Assembly: GCF_039521745.1 (NCBI RefSeq)
Contig: NZ_BAAACT010000153.1
Direction: 5' to 3' (one strand)
DNA length: 64,000 nucleotides
DNA from: Faecalicatena contorta
Lineage (GTDB): Bacteria > Bacillota > Clostridia > Lachnospirales > Lachnospiraceae
This document shows, one piece after another, positions 16,806 to 26,354 of the stretch. Positions within the stretch are counted from its first letter, which is position 1. Each line of letters begins with the position of its first letter. The translations under genes were made by a program, and so were the position numbers. The notes under the pieces are model-generated. The model was not told the DNA's origin. It saw nothing but the letters and a program-made list of their open reading frames with translations, and did not search any database.

Positions 16806-19469
16806 ATGAAAAAAAGAGTATTAGCTTTCATTTTGAGTTTGTGTCTATGCGCGGGAATAATCTCGTCGGCGGGAATCACAGTACGGGCCGAGGAGGCGGC
16901 CGGCGTGGAGACGGAAGGAGAGAGCCAGGAACCTGTCTGGCAGGGAGATGGACAGGATACGGAAAACCAGGATACACAGCCTGGTACAGAAGACGGAAAT
17001 ACAGAAGGAGAAACTGGCACAGATAATTACGAAGGAGGCAGTGGAACCGGAGAGGAAGCCAATGGATATGACAATCCGGATAGTACAGCTGGTACGGAGG
17101 AGCCTGATAGATTAGAGGATGAGGCGGAGCCTGGGACAGACACCGAACATGCGGACAGTGCCGACGAGGACTCGGAAATCCAGGAGCCAGAGAAGGTAGA
17201 TCCTGTTGAGATCCAATGCATGGATGAGGATGGGAATATTTATTACATAACGGATGATGTTTCGCCGGTGGTAGAGTCTAACAGCGCTATGTTCCGGAGT
17301 GTACAGGATCAGGTGGTGAATCTCAGGGTTAAAAAGAATAATACTGTGGTGACTGATATCACGCTTTATAATGAATACGGAACGGGAACTCAGGGATATC
17401 TGTATGGACAGTCCGGCGCAGATGCAGCTTATCTTGGTATGGAGAACGGCAGAGTCAAATTTATGATAAGTGGGGTGATCGGTCTGGTTGATGCCTCACA
17501 AGTGCAGATAGTAAATAAAAACAGTGTTAGAAGTGTCAGCAGCTATTATGCAGATGGTACGTATTTGTACCACAGGATCAGTACGAACTTAAACACAGAT
17601 ACAACCAGCTCACTGCGAGTAGGGCTGCAGCAGTCCTATATGAGTTCAGGGGCGACATATTACAGCTATGACGGGAATTATTTTTATACTGATTATTCAG
17701 TGATGCTCTCTGACTACCGAAAGAATACCCGGGCTAATTCTATTAACGCGGGAAATCCATACTATAACTATTATCAGTATCTTTCTCTCAGAAGTAAAAC
17801 GGCGTACTCAGCGTCTCAATTAAGCAGCAAAATCAATTCCAGAATAGACAGCAGTTCCAAGATGTGGAACATAGGAAACAGTATGGTTAACCATCAGAAT
17901 ACATACGGTGTTAATGCTCTTATCATGGCAGGCCTTGCAGCAAATGAGAGTGCCTGGGGGAGAAGTTCAATAGCACAATCTAAGAATAATCTTTTTGGCT
18001 TAAATGCGGTTGACAGTTCGCCGGGAGCCAGTGCAAATACATATTCTTCTCCAGATGCGTGTGTCCGTAATTTTGCAGAAGGGTGGATGTCAAAACGATA
18101 TTTAAATCCAAATAATGGAAATTATTTTGGAGGCTTTCTGGGGAATAAAGCGAGCGGGCTGAATGTTAAGTATGCATCAGATCCTTATTGGGGAGAGAAA
18201 GCGGCAAGCATCGCATGGAGTTTAGATTCTGACGGAGCGGATAGAAACAAGTATACAATTGGTGTAAAGGATACCATCAGCACCGGGCATACGGATTTAA
18301 ATGTAAGAAAAGAAAGCAGTGCCAGTTCAACAAAATTATTCTCAACGGGCTCGCAGTCCAATCATGCATTTCTTATTCTCGGGGAAGAAAACGGTTTTTA
18401 TAAAGTACAGAGTGATCCGGTGTTAAATAGCGGAAGAACCGGTATTAACGGTTCTTCGGGCAACTATAATTTTTCGTCTATGTATGCATATGTGAGCAAA
18501 GATTATGTGGATGTGGTATCAGGAAACGTAGAGCCGGAAACTTCGTACTCTGTAATGTATAGTTCTCATATACAGTTTATCGGATGGCAGGATTATGCTA
18601 AAAATGGAGGTTTGTCAGGAACCGAAGGGGAGTCAAAACGGCTGGAAGCCATAAAAATAAAGCTGAATAATGCGCCATACACAGGTTCGGTGCAATACCG
18701 TGTAAATGAGCAGGATTATGGCTGGCTGGATTGGGTAAAAGATGACGCCGTTGCAGGTATAACGGGACAGAGCAAGCGGCAGGAAGCCATCCAGATTAAG
18801 CTGACCGGAGAAATGGAAAAGCATTTTGACATCTACTATCGGGTGCATGCACAAAATATAGGATGGATGGGATGGGCTAAGAACGGAGAAAAATCCGGCA
18901 CACAGGATTATGGGCTCCGGCTGGAAGCAATCCAAATCCGTTTGGTTGAGAAGGGCGGTGCGGCACCGGGAAGCACGGACAATGCATTTATGCAGCAGAC
19001 CACAAGCAAAAAAGAATCCATTAAATACAGAACACACGTACAGTTTCTTGGCTGGCAGGGATATGCCTATAATGGAGCACTGAGCGGAACGACAGGCCAG
19101 TCGCTGCGGCTGGAAGGAATTCAGATCTCTCTTGATGATAAAACAGTCAGTGGTTCTATCCGTTATAAAACGCATGTGCAGTTTCTAGGCTGGCAGAACT
19201 GGGTAAAGGAAGGCGCTGTAAGCGGCACCACAGGGCAGCATCTTCGCCTGGAAGCGATCCAGATTGAACTGACAGGAGATATGGCAAAGAAATACGATAT
19301 TTACTATCGCGTGCACTCGCAGTTTTCCGGGTGGCTTGGATGGGCTAAGAATGGACAGAAAGCAGGCACTGCGGGCTATTCAAGACGACTGGAAGGAATT
19401 CAGATTCAGCTGGTTGACAAAGGGGGAAAAGCACCGGGAAGCACTTCAGGTCATTTTTTGGAACAGTAA
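16806..19469 (+). CDS. Secreted glucosaminidase-type wall hydrolase with six ChW repeats
   Basis: 887 residues from ATG 16806 (AGGGGTGAG upstream); an in-frame upstream extension to 16689 lacks a binding site. Signal peptide about 1-28 (VLAFILSLCLCAGIISSAG). Residues about 29-160 are a disordered Glu/Gly/Thr/Asp-rich linker. The catalytic part (about 340-480) matches Glucosaminidase/LytG-type domains: NTYGVNALIMAGLAANESAW, with the Glu of NESAWG as likely catalytic acid, and SKNNLFGLNAVD. An SH3b-like domain (about 485-570, LNVRKESSASST) follows. The C-terminus (580-887) holds six ChW repeats (GW...G..SGT.GQ..RLEAIQI) in two groups of three, each closed by KGG.APGST. It should cleave peptidoglycan or bind wall polymers at the cell surface. 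Confidence 0.88.
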   Translation: MKKRVLAFILSLCLCAGIISSAGITVRAEEAAGVETEGESQEPVWQGDGQDTENQDTQPGTEDGNTEGETGTDNYEGGSGTGEEANGYDNPDSTAGTEEPDRLEDEAEPGTDTEHADSADEDSEIQEPEKVDPVEIQCMDEDGNIYYITDDVSPVVESNSAMFRSVQDQVVNLRVKKNNTVVTDITLYNEYGTGTQGYLYGQSGADAAYLGMENGRVKFMISGVIGLVDASQVQIVNKNSVRSVSSYYADGTYLYHRISTNLNTDTTSSLRVGLQQSYMSSGATYYSYDGNYFYTDYSVMLSDYRKNTRANSINAGNPYYNYYQYLSLRSKTAYSASQLSSKINSRIDSSSKMWNIGNSMVNHQNTYGVNALIMAGLAANESAWGRSSIAQSKNNLFGLNAVDSSPGASANTYSSPDACVRNFAEGWMSKRYLNPNNGNYFGGFLGNKASGLNVKYASDPYWGEKAASIAWSLDSDGADRNKYTIGVKDTISTGHTDLNVRKESSASSTKLFSTGSQSNHAFLILGEENGFYKVQSDPVLNSGRTGINGSSGNYNFSSMYAYVSKDYVDVVSGNVEPETSYSVMYSSHIQFIGWQDYAKNGGLSGTEGESKRLEAIKIKLNNAPYTGSVQYRVNEQDYGWLDWVKDDAVAGITGQSKRQEAIQIKLTGEMEKHFDIYYRVHAQNIGWMGWAKNGEKSGTQDYGLRLEAIQIRLVEKGGAAPGSTDNAFMQQTTSKKESIKYRTHVQFLGWQGYAYNGALSGTTGQSLRLEGIQISLDDKTVSGSIRYKTHVQFLGWQNWVKEGAVSGTTGQHLRLEAIQIELTGDMAKKYDIYYRVHSQFSGWLGWAKNGQKAGTAGYSRRLEGIQIQLVDKGGKAPGSTSGHFLEQ

Positions 19470-19488
19470 GAGTATACCCCAAGAGAAT

Positions 19489-19532
19489 AAAGAGCTGCTG
19501 CAAATAATTATTTATTATTTACAGCAGCTTTT
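19489..19532. terminator. Bidirectional terminator between convergent genes
   Basis: AAGAGCTGCTG and CAGCAGCTTTT pair around an AT-rich loop; T tracts occur on both strands. It separates the wall hydrolase (+) from the flippase (-). Confidence 0.75.
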
Positions 19533-19550
19533 AAACGGAAAAGATTTTTG

Positions 19551-20828
19551 TTAATGTGTTTTACTGGATTTTGACAATCTTGCAATGATACAGATATAGA
19601 CAAGAAAGATGACGGCAAGCACAGTCATCGATAAAGTGTAGAAACCGGAAATCCCCATAATACCATAAGATGCCGCAATCTTTTTACCCTGGAGGAGGAA
19701 AGAAATGCTGACGATCAGGTATCCCCAGACCAGATGCTTCTGATACCTGGTTACAGTAATTACCATGGTGAAAAAGTTTATGAGGGCCATAAGCCCGCCC
19801 CCCAGGAGCAGGATTACCAGTTCGATTCTGTAGGCAGACAAATCTACGCCATATAATATAGAAAGAACAGGAATTCCCAATAGATAACCGGCTAACATAC
19901 ACAAGCCGGTTAGCCCTGCGATTATGAGAGTCTGACGTAGAATTAATCTCCAGAACCGGCCGATTTTCCCGTCATTCCAGATGATAGCAAGCTGATTGAT
20001 CATGGGCTGGTATATAAAAGTACTAAGAAGGCTTATTACAAAAACCGGCATGAATATGTAGTTAAACTGGGCCTGGTCGTGACTGGAGAGTACAATGTCA
20101 ATCGAATATTTTGGGGCATTGGCAACATAGGCAAGTAAAAATGTAGAGATAAAAATGGGAAAACAATCAACAGCCAGGTTTTTCAAATGTGCGGCTTTTA
20201 TATGTGCTATCTTATGGGGAATATATTTCATTGCAGAACCGTTCAGTAAAACAGACAACACAATAGTTGTCAAAAGGCAAATGACAGTAGTTGTCATCAG
20301 ATTATGAGTGAAGTAATAGACCAACATATATTCAATAATATAAACGAAAAGCCGGAACGTAAGGATTTTCCCGCCAATGTCGAGGCGCTTGTGCTGCTGA
20401 AACAATCCGTGGAATACATCCTCGAAAGCGTCTACGGCCTTTATTCCGCAGACAAGGATAACGATGACCGCTTTTTCAAAATCGTAAGATCCGTTAAAGT
20501 AAAAAAAGCCTGCATAAATGCATGCAGAAAGCATCATCAGAATGGTGGACCCGATTCTGAGGACGAGATATTCATGAAAGATAAACTCTTCATGTATATC
20601 TGAAACTTGATACTGGCGGATACCATAGCGTCCAACCATAATTAACAGATTGGAAATTGCGTAGGCGATGACAAAAGTACCTGCATCAATGATATTATCA
20701 ATACGGGATATTACCATAAGAATGACTACGGATTGAAAAGAATTCAGCATTGCTGAGGCTGAATTCCATATATAAGCTGACTGTTCCTGATTTTTAGATA
20801 CTGTGAATATATTTTTAATAATGAACAC
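19551..20828 (-). CDS. Oligosaccharide flippase (Wzx / polysaccharide_synt family)
   Basis: About 425 residues with twelve or more hydrophobic helices, of the MOP-superfamily flippases that move undecaprenyl-linked oligosaccharides across the membrane. The N-terminus SKNQEQSAYIWNSASAMLNS, then IVFAIAYAISN-type helices, is typical. The start is uncertain: the frame is open to 20960, but family proteins begin close to IIKNIFTVSKNQ, so the GTG at 20828 is chosen; the only purine-rich site (AAAGAGGTG) overlaps it, and a rare start slightly further in cannot be excluded. It is the only minus-strand gene in the glycan block, divergent from the glycosyltransferase at 21054. Confidence 0.8.
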   Translation of the reverse strand: MFIIKNIFTVSKNQEQSAYIWNSASAMLNSFQSVVILMVISRIDNIIDAGTFVIAYAISNLLIMVGRYGIRQYQVSDIHEEFIFHEYLVLRIGSTILMMLSACIYAGFFYFNGSYDFEKAVIVILVCGIKAVDAFEDVFHGLFQQHKRLDIGGKILTFRLFVYIIEYMLVYYFTHNLMTTTVICLLTTIVLSVLLNGSAMKYIPHKIAHIKAAHLKNLAVDCFPIFISTFLLAYVANAPKYSIDIVLSSHDQAQFNYIFMPVFVISLLSTFIYQPMINQLAIIWNDGKIGRFWRLILRQTLIIAGLTGLCMLAGYLLGIPVLSILYGVDLSAYRIELVILLLGGGLMALINFFTMVITVTRYQKHLVWGYLIVSISFLLQGKKIAASYGIMGISGFYTLSMTVLAVIFLVYICIIARLSKSSKTH

Positions 20829-20981
20829 CTCTTTAATGAGAAACTGTTTTAGGAATGGTACTGCTTGTATGTTACAGACTTTCAGGAAGAAAGTCAAGAA
20901 AAAAGACCAGAAGTGACAACTCAGGCCTGACTGAACTGTTACGTACAAAATGGAGGGCATACATGAGATTCGTGAGAGATC

Positions 20982-21010
20982 TGGTAAATTGTATCATACT
21001 GTGATATAAT
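20982..21010 (+). promoter_or_regulatory. Extended -10 promoter of the 21054 glycosyltransferase
   Basis: TGA followed by perfect TATAAT (21005-21010), with a poor -35 (TGGTAA, 20982-20987) 17 bp away. It overlaps the ATG at 21009, which argues that the gene starts downstream at TTG 21054. Confidence 0.5.
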
Positions 21011-21053
21011 GCCTGTGAATAAAAATTCAGTATATAACAGTGAGGAAAAAAGA

Positions 21054-22226
21054 TTGAAAAAGTTAAAAAAGATCGTGTTAATCGGACCTGTTTATCCTTA
21101 TAAAGGGGGAATATCACATTATACGACAATGCTGTACAGAGCTCTGGAGGAAAAGTACGATGTCACAATGGTATCTTTTAAACTGCAGTATCCTAAGTTT
21201 CTGTTTAAAAAGGAGCAGAAGGATTACAGCAATAAATCCTTTCAGATTGACGGCACGAATTATTGGATTAATACAGCCAATCCATTAAACTGGACGGCCT
21301 GTGCAGAGAAGATAAGCCGGATTCATCCAGATCTTATAATTATGGAGTGGTGGCATCCCTATTTTGCGCCATGCTATAAGATCATGAATCTGTTTTTAAA
21401 AAAAATTAATGTGCTGTTTCTGTGCCATAATGTCTTCCCGCATGAACGTTTTCCTCTGGACAGGATGCTGACCCGCCTTACTTTAAAATGCGGTGACGGT
21501 TTTATTGTTCAGTCCACTCAGGATGGAGATGATTTGTGCTCAATCATGAGACACCCAGTGTATAGAAAGACGGTTCATCCCACGTATAATGTTTTTAAAC
21601 AGGAGGACCTCTCAAAAGCAGAAGGCAGGAAACGGCTGGGGCTGAGAGATGGTGCGCCGGTTTTGCTGTTTTTTGGATTTGTAAGAGCATACAAGGGATT
21701 AAGGCATCTGATTCATGCGATGCCGGCAGTCTGCAGAGAATATCCGGATGCTGAAGTTCTGATAGTGGGAGAATTTTCCGGGGATAAGGAGCAATATTTA
21801 AAGCTGATTGAGGATCATAAACTTGATGGAAATGTGAAAATATATGACGGTTATATACCGGACAGAGAGGTAGGAAAGTTCTTTGTGGCCTGCGATCTGG
21901 TTGTGCTGCCGTATGAGTCAGCGACACAGAGCGGCATCGTACAGATTGCATACGGATTTGAAAAGCCGGTTATAGTGACGAATGTAGGGGGGCTGCCAGA
22001 AGTTGTTTCGGATGGCAGAACAGGATATGTTGTTGAACCGCGTAATCCGGAAGAGCTGGCAGAGAGAATAATACAGTATTTTAAGGAGGGGATGGAGTCA
22101 GCATTCAGAGAAAATATAGAACAGGAAGCCTATCGCTATTCGTGGGAAAGGATGGTTGAGGTTATAGAGGAACTATATCGTGATATGGAGAATGACGGGC
22201 TGCAGAGTGTAACTGTTGACAGATGA
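21054..22226 (+). CDS. Glycosyltransferase, GT4 family (GT-B fold)
   Basis: 390 residues from TTG 21054, which has GAGG 8 nt upstream and leaves a promoter at 21002-21010 outside the gene; the ATG at 21009 would sit on the -10 box. The N-terminus KIVLIGPVYPYKGGISHYT is the glycine-rich acceptor side of GT4 enzymes. The C-terminal half has VLLFFGFVRAYKGLRHLI and the donor-binding PYESATQSGIVQIAYGFEKP with the EX7E-type glutamate region, then GRTGYVVEP. It adds a sugar from a nucleotide donor to a lipid-linked glycan on the cytoplasmic face. The particular sugar is unknown. It lies between the two ChW wall hydrolases. Confidence 0.9.
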   Translation: MKKLKKIVLIGPVYPYKGGISHYTTMLYRALEEKYDVTMVSFKLQYPKFLFKKEQKDYSNKSFQIDGTNYWINTANPLNWTACAEKISRIHPDLIIMEWWHPYFAPCYKIMNLFLKKINVLFLCHNVFPHERFPLDRMLTRLTLKCGDGFIVQSTQDGDDLCSIMRHPVYRKTVHPTYNVFKQEDLSKAEGRKRLGLRDGAPVLLFFGFVRAYKGLRHLIHAMPAVCREYPDAEVLIVGEFSGDKEQYLKLIEDHKLDGNVKIYDGYIPDREVGKFFVACDLVVLPYESATQSGIVQIAYGFEKPVIVTNVGGLPEVVSDGRTGYVVEPRNPEELAERIIQYFKEGMESAFRENIEQEAYRYSWERMVEVIEELYRDMENDGLQSVTVDR

Positions 22227-22289
22227 AGGAAAAATAGAATATACTAACCACATGCAGCCATGTATATACTTAAGAAGGGAGTAAAAAAA

Positions 22290-24824
22290 TTGAAAGGATT
22301 AATAAAAAGGGGATTAGCAGTAGTATTAGGAGCATGTTTGATTGGAAGCGGTTTATATAAGTCTGAGATGATGACCTATGCAGCCCAGGAAAACGAACAG
22401 ACGGCTGGTCAGAACGACGATATTTCGGGAAATGAAAGTCCAGACGGACAGGAGTATAACGATAATTCCGGGGAGCAGAATTATGAGAATGTGCCAGAAC
22501 AGGATGGCTCCGGTGAAAATAATGACGGCGGTGACGATCAAACCGGTGCAAATACGGATGTGGGAGGCAGTACAGATGATGCCGGGAACACAGGGGAAGC
22601 AGGCACAGATGAGACGGGCAGTACGGGTGACAATGAGACAGAGGAAGAAGGCGGCGGGGAAACACAGCCGGACACAGAAACTGTTTTAAAAGAAAACAGC
22701 TGGAGATATCAGGATGGGGTTCCAACGTCAAAGTTTTCTTTCTATGCGAGAAGCGGCGGCTATTCAAAAGCCTGGCAGAAGGTGAATGGAGTTTACGTGA
22801 ACAGTGAGGGAAAGCCCATTGAAGGTGCTGTGAAAAAAGGAATTGACGTCAGCCAGCACCAGGGTAAAATTGACTGGGCGAAAGTGAAGGCAGACGGAAT
22901 AGATTATGCAATTATACGATGCGGGTACGGAGATAACTATACATATCAGGATGATACGTCATGGCAGTATAATGTATCGGAATGTGAACGCCTGGGCATA
23001 CCGTATGGTGTTTATATTTATTCCTACGCTACCAATACAACAATGGCTAAAAGCGAAGCAGAACATGTCTTAAGACTTATAAAAGGCCGTAATTTATCTT
23101 ATCCCGTTTACTTTGATATGGAAGATAACTCAACAGTAAATGTGAGCAGCAGCATGAAAGGCCAGATTGCGAAAACATTTTGCGACACAGTGACGGCTGC
23201 GGGGTATAGAGTGGGTATTTATGCTAACTTGAACTGGTGGACAAACTATCTGACAGACTCTGTATTTAATAACAGTTCCTGGTCTAAATGGGTTGCCCAG
23301 TACAATTCAACCTGTGACTATAATGGGAAGTATGATATGTGGCAGTGTACGGATAAGGGCCGTGTATCAGGAATCAGTGGAAACGTAGACCTGAATTTCC
23401 TGATGGATGCTTCCATTGACAACAGTGGGTCAAACGGCAATTCCGGCGGAAATAAAGAAAGTCTTGTTTCATTTGCTGCATACATGGCTAACACGGGATG
23501 GCTGGAAACGGTGCACAATGGAGAGGATGCAGGGCTTCCTGGCGCCTCAAAGGATCTGCAGGCATTTAAAATCAGTATTGGCAGTGGGTATGGAGATCTG
23601 GGAGTAAAATACAGTGCGCATGTTTCTGGTGGTGTTGGCTGGCAGAATTATGTGAGCAATGGAAATGTAGCCGGGGTAATAGAGAATGGGAAGGCTATGG
23701 AGGCTGTGAAGATTGAACTCACGGGGAATGAAGCTTCGAAGTACGATATCTATTACCGTGTTTATGTACGAAATACCGGCTGGATGGGCTGGGCAAAGAA
23801 TGGGCAGTCTGCAGGAACGGAAGGCTACAGCAGAAGAATAGAGTCCATACAGATAAAAATAGTTTCCAAGGGAGCTGCTGCACCTGGATCCACAGATAAC
23901 GCATTTCAGGTAAAAGGGATTAAGGTTGCCTACCAGACATATGTCAAAGGGCAAGGTTGGCAGGGAGTAAGGATAAATGGCGAGACAAGCGGTACTTCCG
24001 GAGCTCATCTGCCGATTGAAGGCATGAGGATGGAGATCAGAGAGTCTGATTACAGCGGCAGTATTGTGTACAATACATACATGCAGAATTATGGCTGGCT
24101 GACCGATAAGTCCAATAACAGTACGAATGGATTATTAGGCCAGGGGCTGCGTATGGAAGCCTTTAAGGTGAAACTGACAGGTGATCTCGCTAAATATTAT
24201 GATGTCTACTATCGTGCCCATGTCCAGAATATCGGCTGGATGGGCTGGGCTAAAAATGGCCAGATAGCTGGTACCGCGGAGTATTCTTTGAGAATAGAGG
24301 CCGTGGAAGTAAAACTGGTGAAGAAAGGCGGTGCGGCGCCCGGTTCTACATCGAACGCCTATCAGCATCCGCTGGTGATGTATCAGACTCATGTACAGTT
24401 TGACGGGTGGCAGTCATTTGTCAGGGACGGAGAAATTAGTGGATTGACAGGCCAGTCCAGACGTTTAGAAGCTATCAATATCAAGATACCGAATCAGGAC
24501 TACACAGGGAACATCGAATACAGGACTCATGTACAGTTTACTGGCTGGCAGGGGTGGAAGAAGAATGGCCAGATGTCCGGAACAAGCGGACAGTCCTTAC
24601 GGCTGGAGGCTATTGAGATAAAACTTACAGGAGAGATGGCAAAACATTATGATATTTACTACCGCACCCATGTGCAGTTTTCAGGCTGGCTGGGCTGGGC
24701 TAAGAACGGCGGAAGTGCCGGTACATCAGGAATGTCCAGGCGAATGGAAGCCATACAGATTAAAATTGTGCCAAAAGGGAGTGCAGCTCCTGGAAGCACC
24801 AGCGGGGCATATCTGAAACAATAA
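22290..24824 (+). CDS. Secreted GH25 muramidase with nine ChW repeats
   Basis: 844 residues from TTG 22290 (AAGAAGGGA upstream); the ATG at 22260 lies before that site. Signal peptide about 1-30, then an Asn/Gly/Asp/Glu-rich linker to about 150. The GH25 lysozyme domain (about 180-375) shows KGIDVSQHQGKIDW, the acidic catalytic cluster YFDMEDN near residue 275 and the closing NVDLNFLM. From about 390 to the end are nine ChW repeats (GW.GWAKNGQ.AGT..YSRRIE.IQIK) in three groups of three, each group closed by KG.AAPGST. It should cut the MurNAc-GlcNAc bond of peptidoglycan. The C-terminal part is closely related to that of the hydrolase at 16806. Confidence 0.93.
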   Translation: MKGLIKRGLAVVLGACLIGSGLYKSEMMTYAAQENEQTAGQNDDISGNESPDGQEYNDNSGEQNYENVPEQDGSGENNDGGDDQTGANTDVGGSTDDAGNTGEAGTDETGSTGDNETEEEGGGETQPDTETVLKENSWRYQDGVPTSKFSFYARSGGYSKAWQKVNGVYVNSEGKPIEGAVKKGIDVSQHQGKIDWAKVKADGIDYAIIRCGYGDNYTYQDDTSWQYNVSECERLGIPYGVYIYSYATNTTMAKSEAEHVLRLIKGRNLSYPVYFDMEDNSTVNVSSSMKGQIAKTFCDTVTAAGYRVGIYANLNWWTNYLTDSVFNNSSWSKWVAQYNSTCDYNGKYDMWQCTDKGRVSGISGNVDLNFLMDASIDNSGSNGNSGGNKESLVSFAAYMANTGWLETVHNGEDAGLPGASKDLQAFKISIGSGYGDLGVKYSAHVSGGVGWQNYVSNGNVAGVIENGKAMEAVKIELTGNEASKYDIYYRVYVRNTGWMGWAKNGQSAGTEGYSRRIESIQIKIVSKGAAAPGSTDNAFQVKGIKVAYQTYVKGQGWQGVRINGETSGTSGAHLPIEGMRMEIRESDYSGSIVYNTYMQNYGWLTDKSNNSTNGLLGQGLRMEAFKVKLTGDLAKYYDVYYRAHVQNIGWMGWAKNGQIAGTAEYSLRIEAVEVKLVKKGGAAPGSTSNAYQHPLVMYQTHVQFDGWQSFVRDGEISGLTGQSRRLEAINIKIPNQDYTGNIEYRTHVQFTGWQGWKKNGQMSGTSGQSLRLEAIEIKLTGEMAKHYDIYYRTHVQFSGWLGWAKNGGSAGTSGMSRRMEAIQIKIVPKGSAAPGSTSGAYLKQ

Positions 24825-24854
24825 TGGATCATATCCCTTAAGGGCCCAAGCAGC

Positions 24855-24873
24855 ACCTGCCCGTAAGGCAGGT
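24855..24873. repeat. Small GC-rich hairpin
   Basis: ACCTGCC-cgtaa-GGCAGGT, followed a few bases later by the palindrome CACCGCGGTG. There is no T tract, so it is not a normal terminator. It sits between the muramidase and the next glycosyltransferase. Confidence 0.45.
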
Positions 24874-24921
24874 CTGCAAACACCGCGGTGAAGAATGGAT
24901 ACAAGTCAGGAAGGATAGAAC

Positions 24922-25887
24922 ATGAAACTTATTATACAGATTCCCTGTTATAATGAAGCAGAGACGTTGGAGATCGCTCTAAATGCTTTGCCAAAAAAGA
25001 TTGACGGCATTGATAAGATTGAATATTTAATTATTAATGACGGAAGTATAGATAATACGGCAGAAATTGCGAAAAACTGGGGCGTCCATTATATCGTTAA
25101 TTTCAAGCGGAACAAAGGGCTGGCGAAAGGCTTTATGGCCGGCCTGGATGCATGCCTGAGAAACGGGGCGGATATCATTGTGAACACGGATGCAGACAAC
25201 CAGTATTGTGCAGATGATATTGAAGAGCTTGTCCGTCCGATTCTAGAAGGAAAATCCGATATTGTTATTGGAGAACGTCCGATTGATGCAACGGAACATT
25301 TTTCACCGTTAAAGAAAAAGTTGCAGCATCTCGGGAGCTGGGTTGTACGTATTGCATCTAAATCAGATATCCCGGATGCACCGAGTGGTTTCCGTGCATA
25401 CAGCCGGGATGCCGCTATGCAGATGAATGTAAGTAACGAATATACGTATACTCTGGAGACAATCGTCCAGGCAGGAAGGAATAAGATTGCAATGATGTCG
25501 GTGCCGATCCGCACAAACGCCGAGCTGAGGCCTTCCAGACTCTTCAGCAGTATGTTTGGATATATAAAGAAATCAATGCTTACAATATTGAGAGCGTTTA
25601 TGTTGTATAAACCAATGCGTTTTTTCACGATTGTAGCTGCAATTCCGTTTTTGATCGGCGTTGCCCTTGGGATTCGGTTCCTGGTGTTTTTCTTTATGGG
25701 AGCAGGAGGAGGACATGTACAGTCACTGATTCTGGCCAGTACACTGCTGATGCTTGGGTTTATGACATTCGTGATCGGACTGCAGGCAGATATTATATCC
25801 TCCAACAGAAAGCTGCTGGAAGATATCAGATATAAAGTAAGCAAAATGTACTACGAACAGCCGGAAGACGAGGAGAAGGACAGGTAA
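24922..25887 (+). CDS. Polyprenyl-phosphate glycosyltransferase, GT2 (GtrB/DPMS-like)
   Basis: 321 residues. ATG 24922 follows AGGAAGGATAG. The GT-A domain has IIQIPCYNEAETL at the start, the donor motif VNTDADNQY and the acceptor-side APSGFRAYSRDAA. Two hydrophobic helices at the C-terminus (about 232-258 and 268-292) match the GtrB / dolichol-phosphate-mannose-synthase-like class, which makes polyprenyl-phosphate sugars. Such donors are used outside the membrane by GT-C enzymes; two candidates are encoded at 26355 and 50995. A GtrA flippase is not visible here. A strong terminator follows at 25953. Confidence 0.9.
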   Translation: MKLIIQIPCYNEAETLEIALNALPKKIDGIDKIEYLIINDGSIDNTAEIAKNWGVHYIVNFKRNKGLAKGFMAGLDACLRNGADIIVNTDADNQYCADDIEELVRPILEGKSDIVIGERPIDATEHFSPLKKKLQHLGSWVVRIASKSDIPDAPSGFRAYSRDAAMQMNVSNEYTYTLETIVQAGRNKIAMMSVPIRTNAELRPSRLFSSMFGYIKKSMLTILRAFMLYKPMRFFTIVAAIPFLIGVALGIRFLVFFFMGAGGGHVQSLILASTLLMLGFMTFVIGLQADIISSNRKLLEDIRYKVSKMYYEQPEDEEKDR

Positions 25888-25952
25888 GTTTATGAACTGT
25901 TCAAGCCTGCCCGTAGTGGTACAGGGTTATAGCATACAGAGCACTTTTATTT

Positions 25953-25997
25953 AAAAAGAGCGGATATTGGGCAAATACCTGATATCCGCTCTTTTTT
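25953..25997 (+). terminator. Strong rho-independent terminator
   Basis: AAAAAGAGCGGATAT pairs with ATATCCGCTCTTTTTT in an almost perfect 15-bp stem, followed by T. It ends the 24922 transcript. Confidence 0.9.
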
Positions 25998-26075
25998 ATT
26001 TCCGGTGCGCTATAGGAGACTATTACGGAAATCTCTCTAAATTGAAGTCAATCGTTACTGTTAGGACCGTGCCGT

Positions 26076-26260
26076 GCACCCCGCTGCACGGCATCGGAGA
26101 TGATGAAGTGATGGCCTCGGGGCATCTGGCCTTTGCTTCGCTCCGGTCCATGCTTAACATGCGCCACTGGCGCATAGCACCCCTCGCGCATAGCACCCCT
26201 CGCCGTATGCGGCTTTAAATGGGCAGATGCCGTTAATGTGCACGTCCGCAGGGGAGGGAC
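26076..26260. repeat. GC-rich intergenic palindrome cluster
   Basis: Contains GCCGTGCA-ccccgc-TGCACGGC (about 26079-26100), a 16-bp direct repeat CGCATAGCACCCCTCG present twice in tandem (about 26171-26202), GCGCCACTGGCGC, and a later CAGATGCCG segment. It is far more GC-rich than its neighbours and has no credible ORF. It looks like a dispersed repeat or a MITE-like element rather than a regulatory leader, because the next promoter lies beyond it. Confidence 0.5.
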
Positions 26261-26293
26261 AGTAATATTCAATCAGGTACATGAAATGGTTTC

Positions 26294-26322
26294 TTGTGTT
26301 TGGTATGGATTAATGATATAAT
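26294..26322 (+). promoter_or_regulatory. Promoter of the 26355 gene
   Basis: TTGTGT (26294-26299), a 17-bp spacer ending in TGA, and a perfect TATAAT (26317-26322). The ribosome binding site AGGAGGA follows 19 nt later, so the leader is very short. Confidence 0.65.
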
Positions 26323-26354
26323 CAGAAAAGTAATTTTTTTAGGAGGATATTATC

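Noticed and set aside
20304..20603. Plus-strand 99-codon frame inside the flippase
   Set aside because: Antisense to clear transmembrane segments of the Wzx-like protein, with no supporting signals.
25967..26218. Small open frame across the GC-rich palindromes
   Set aside because: It begins inside a terminator and runs through direct repeats and hairpins; repeat DNA, not a gene.
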